From positions 1-28,860 of IMG/VR virus record IMGVR_UViG_3300022187_000163: a stretch of DNA of 28,860 nt; one strand, 5' to 3'. Under the pieces are notes generated by a model. That model was not told where the DNA came from and made no database searches. It worked only from the letters and a program-made list of their open reading frames with translations. Positions 28,567 to 28,860 of the stretch are shown here, piece after piece. A program made the translations under genes and the position numbers. Within the stretch, counting starts at the first letter, position 1; every line of letters starts with the position of its first letter. The stretch is from a virus.

Positions 28567-28860
28567 TGCAGTTGCAAGTTCTGCAAGCGTTAAACAAATG
28601 GCAGCGTCGGGACTTTACCTACGGCGACGCTGATTGCTGCCAGTTTGCTGGATTTATAGTCAAAGAGCTGACAGGGAAGGATTACTTAGTTGATTTCCAC
28701 TATAATTCAGAAGACGAAGCGTATCAGATAATTAGGTCTAACGGCGACCTAGAAGATACTGTTTCAACGGTCTTAGGCGAGTCTACAGGCGAGATTGATA
28801 GCCTACCCGATGGTAGCCCTGTGTTGATTACTTTGCCTGAGACACAGCTTCTAGGCGTTA
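28566..28860 (+). CDS. Tail-tip peptidase, NlpC/P60-like (DUF6950-like), 3' end outside window
   Basis: The ATG overlaps the previous TAA (TAATG). The visible 98 residues start MQLQVLQALNKWQRRDFTYG and continue DADCCQFAGFIVKELTGKDY, the catalytic-cysteine region of small NlpC/P60-like phage tail enzymes (DUF6950 family as I recall). The later PDGSPVLITLPETQ resembles the region before the catalytic His, which lies beyond the window. Such enzymes sit at the tail tip and may open peptidoglycan during entry. It directly precedes, across the unseen gap, the tail tip/fibre gene cut at the left edge. Confidence 0.75.
   Translation, partial: MQLQVLQALNKWQRRDFTYGDADCCQFAGFIVKELTGKDYLVDFHYNSEDEAYQIIRSNGDLEDTVSTVLGESTGEIDSLPDGSPVLITLPETQLLGV

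Overview
This window is a stretch of a tailed double-stranded DNA phage with a siphovirus-type (long, non-contractile tail) morphogenesis module. The tail set (chaperone with a -1 slippery site, tape measure, distal tail proteins, NlpC/P60-like peptidase, tip/fibre protein) and the small-gene style (metallophosphoesterase, DUF3310, DUF5675, ParB-methylase, S74 fibre domains) resemble uncultured marine phages of Proteobacteria. The host assignment is inference only. No integrase, CI-type repressor, DNA polymerase or canonical endolysin is visible. Both ends cut genes: the left edge is inside a tail tip/fibre gene and the right edge is inside the peptidase gene that normally precedes it. The window therefore looks like a circular or permuted genome opened inside the tail-tip region, with an unseen remainder.

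Layout. (1) 1-7066, rightward: end of the tail tip/fibre protein, a second fibre gene (both ending in S74 intramolecular chaperones), small membrane and secreted proteins of a likely lysis cassette, a virion protein and a 3-TM holin. (2) 7065-7137: a compact tRNA-shaped element with a 3' CCA and an all-pyrimidine 18-nt loop, filling the gap between convergent operons. (3) 9183-7140, leftward: two small proteins, Erf annealase, YqaJ/lambda-Exo-type nuclease, SSB and a small zinc-ribbon protein, forming a recombination operon. (4) 9294-13344, rightward: Cro-type HTH regulator, replication initiator-like protein with an origin-like repeat cluster inside the gene, helicase-loader-like protein, NinB-like protein, NinG, metallophosphoesterase and DUF3310. 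(5) 14686-13337, leftward: six short genes, mostly of unknown function, with an exact 16-bp bacterial parS sequence inside the cluster. (6) 14841 to the right end, rightward: DUF5675, a PAPS-reductase-like PP-loop protein, a ParB-domain DNA methylase, terminase, portal, Mu F-like protein, scaffold, major capsid, connector and tail genes.

Regulation. The two leftward operons start from near-identical promoters (TTTACATTAG, 17-bp spacer, TAGGATGT), each overlapped by the palindrome TGTAAA-N8-TTTACA. The HTH protein at 9294 is the obvious candidate ligand. Most strong ribosome-binding sites read GGAGA(G), and the loop of the tRNA-like element is complementary to that motif.

The most unusual signals are the exact parS site, the tRNA-like RNA with an anti-Shine-Dalgarno-like loop, the duplicated operator-promoter, and the PP-loop plus methylase pair. 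All are read by eye; no database search was run.
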